Shown here: positions 6,744 through 6,863 of the stretch, one piece after another
Position numbering within the stretch: the stretch's first letter is position 1
Layout of the letters: every line of letters begins with the position of its first letter
Origin: JBDNFP01 sp041689775
GTDB lineage: Bacteria; Bacteroidota; Bacteroidia; Cytophagales; Spirosomataceae
Reading direction: 5' to 3'
DNA: 6,863 nt
NCBI GenBank assembly: GCA_041689775.1
Contig: JBDNFP010000432.1
Coordinates: forward strand, 1 to 6,863
The notes under the pieces: generated by a model
Told to the model about the DNA's origin: nothing
The model's input: only the letters and a program-made list of their open reading frames with translations
Database searches by the model: none
Program-made: the position numbers and the translations under genes

Positions 6744-6863
6744 TCATGCGAATTTAATAGTTGGCCGGGTCAGTTGCGTGCGCAAATAATCACTTAGCAA
6801 ACCATACTTCAATTGATAAACAGTTGTCTGACAGTCGTAAGCGATCTGCGTAAGCCTGAGCCA
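6744..6863 (-). CDS. possible 3' end of an unidentified gene running off the right edge
   Basis: From the window edge the minus strand has an open frame of 39 codons ending in TGA at 6744-6746. It has no start inside the window. The translated tail begins WLRLTQIAYDCQTTVYQLKY and ends RPTIKFA, which has a plausible protein-like composition with third-position GC near one half. I do not recognise it. If real, it would be the last part of a gene in the same direction as the M20 hydrolase, ending 75 nt before that gene's ATG. A frame of this length is expected by chance fairly often (roughly one in six per frame), and the other two minus-strand frames close sooner, so this is only a candidate. 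Confidence 0.3.
   Translation of the reverse strand, partial: WLRLTQIAYDCQTTVYQLKYGLLSDYLRTQLTRPTIKFA

Noticed and set aside
6736..6752. TTCGC/GCGAA hairpin as a terminator of the possible edge gene
   Set aside because: The stem has only five pairs and no T-tract follows it on the minus strand.

Overview
The window looks like chromosomal DNA from a member of the Bacteroidota, most likely an environmental Cytophagales-type bacterium (Spirosoma/Dyadobacter/Runella-like). That lineage guess is an inference from protein style and moderate GC, not from a marker gene. The group assignment rests on a full-length SusC/RagA TonB-linked receptor followed directly by a SusD/RagB lipoprotein, on gene starts without clear Shine-Dalgarno sites, and on signal peptides cleaved just before Gln.

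Layout: 1-103 is the upstream leader. 104-4668 holds a susC-like gene and a susD-like gene separated by 17 nt. A gene for a 162-residue lipoprotein of unrecognised family follows 20 nt later (4689-5177), so the three form one tight plus-strand operon. Its end is unusual. A 37-bp sequence containing the last seven sense codons and the stop codon is perfectly repeated 37 bp further on, and each copy can fold into a TTAGGG/CCCTAA hairpin around the stop codon. A strong rho-independent terminator, usable from both strands, follows at 5278-5310. Facing the operon on the minus strand is a complete gene for an exported M20D-type metallo-amidohydrolase (5349-6668) with all expected metal ligands. The last ~195 bp hold its leader and possibly the 3' end of another minus-strand gene that runs off the window.

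How the genes may work together: the SusC barrel and SusD lid should form a TonB-driven nutrient importer in the outer membrane, and the small lipoprotein is probably an accessory cell-envelope component. No glycoside hydrolase, lyase, esterase or carbohydrate sensor is visible, so this is not a recognisable polysaccharide utilisation locus. The only nearby enzyme is an exported amide-bond hydrolase, which makes peptides or N-acyl amino acid conjugates plausible cargo. That link is an inference from neighbourhood alone, because the enzyme is convergently transcribed and insulated by the terminator.

I do not see a clearly novel multi-gene system. The points most worth a second look are the duplicated stop-codon hairpin module, the unassigned third lipoprotein, and the non-glycan-like SusCD context.
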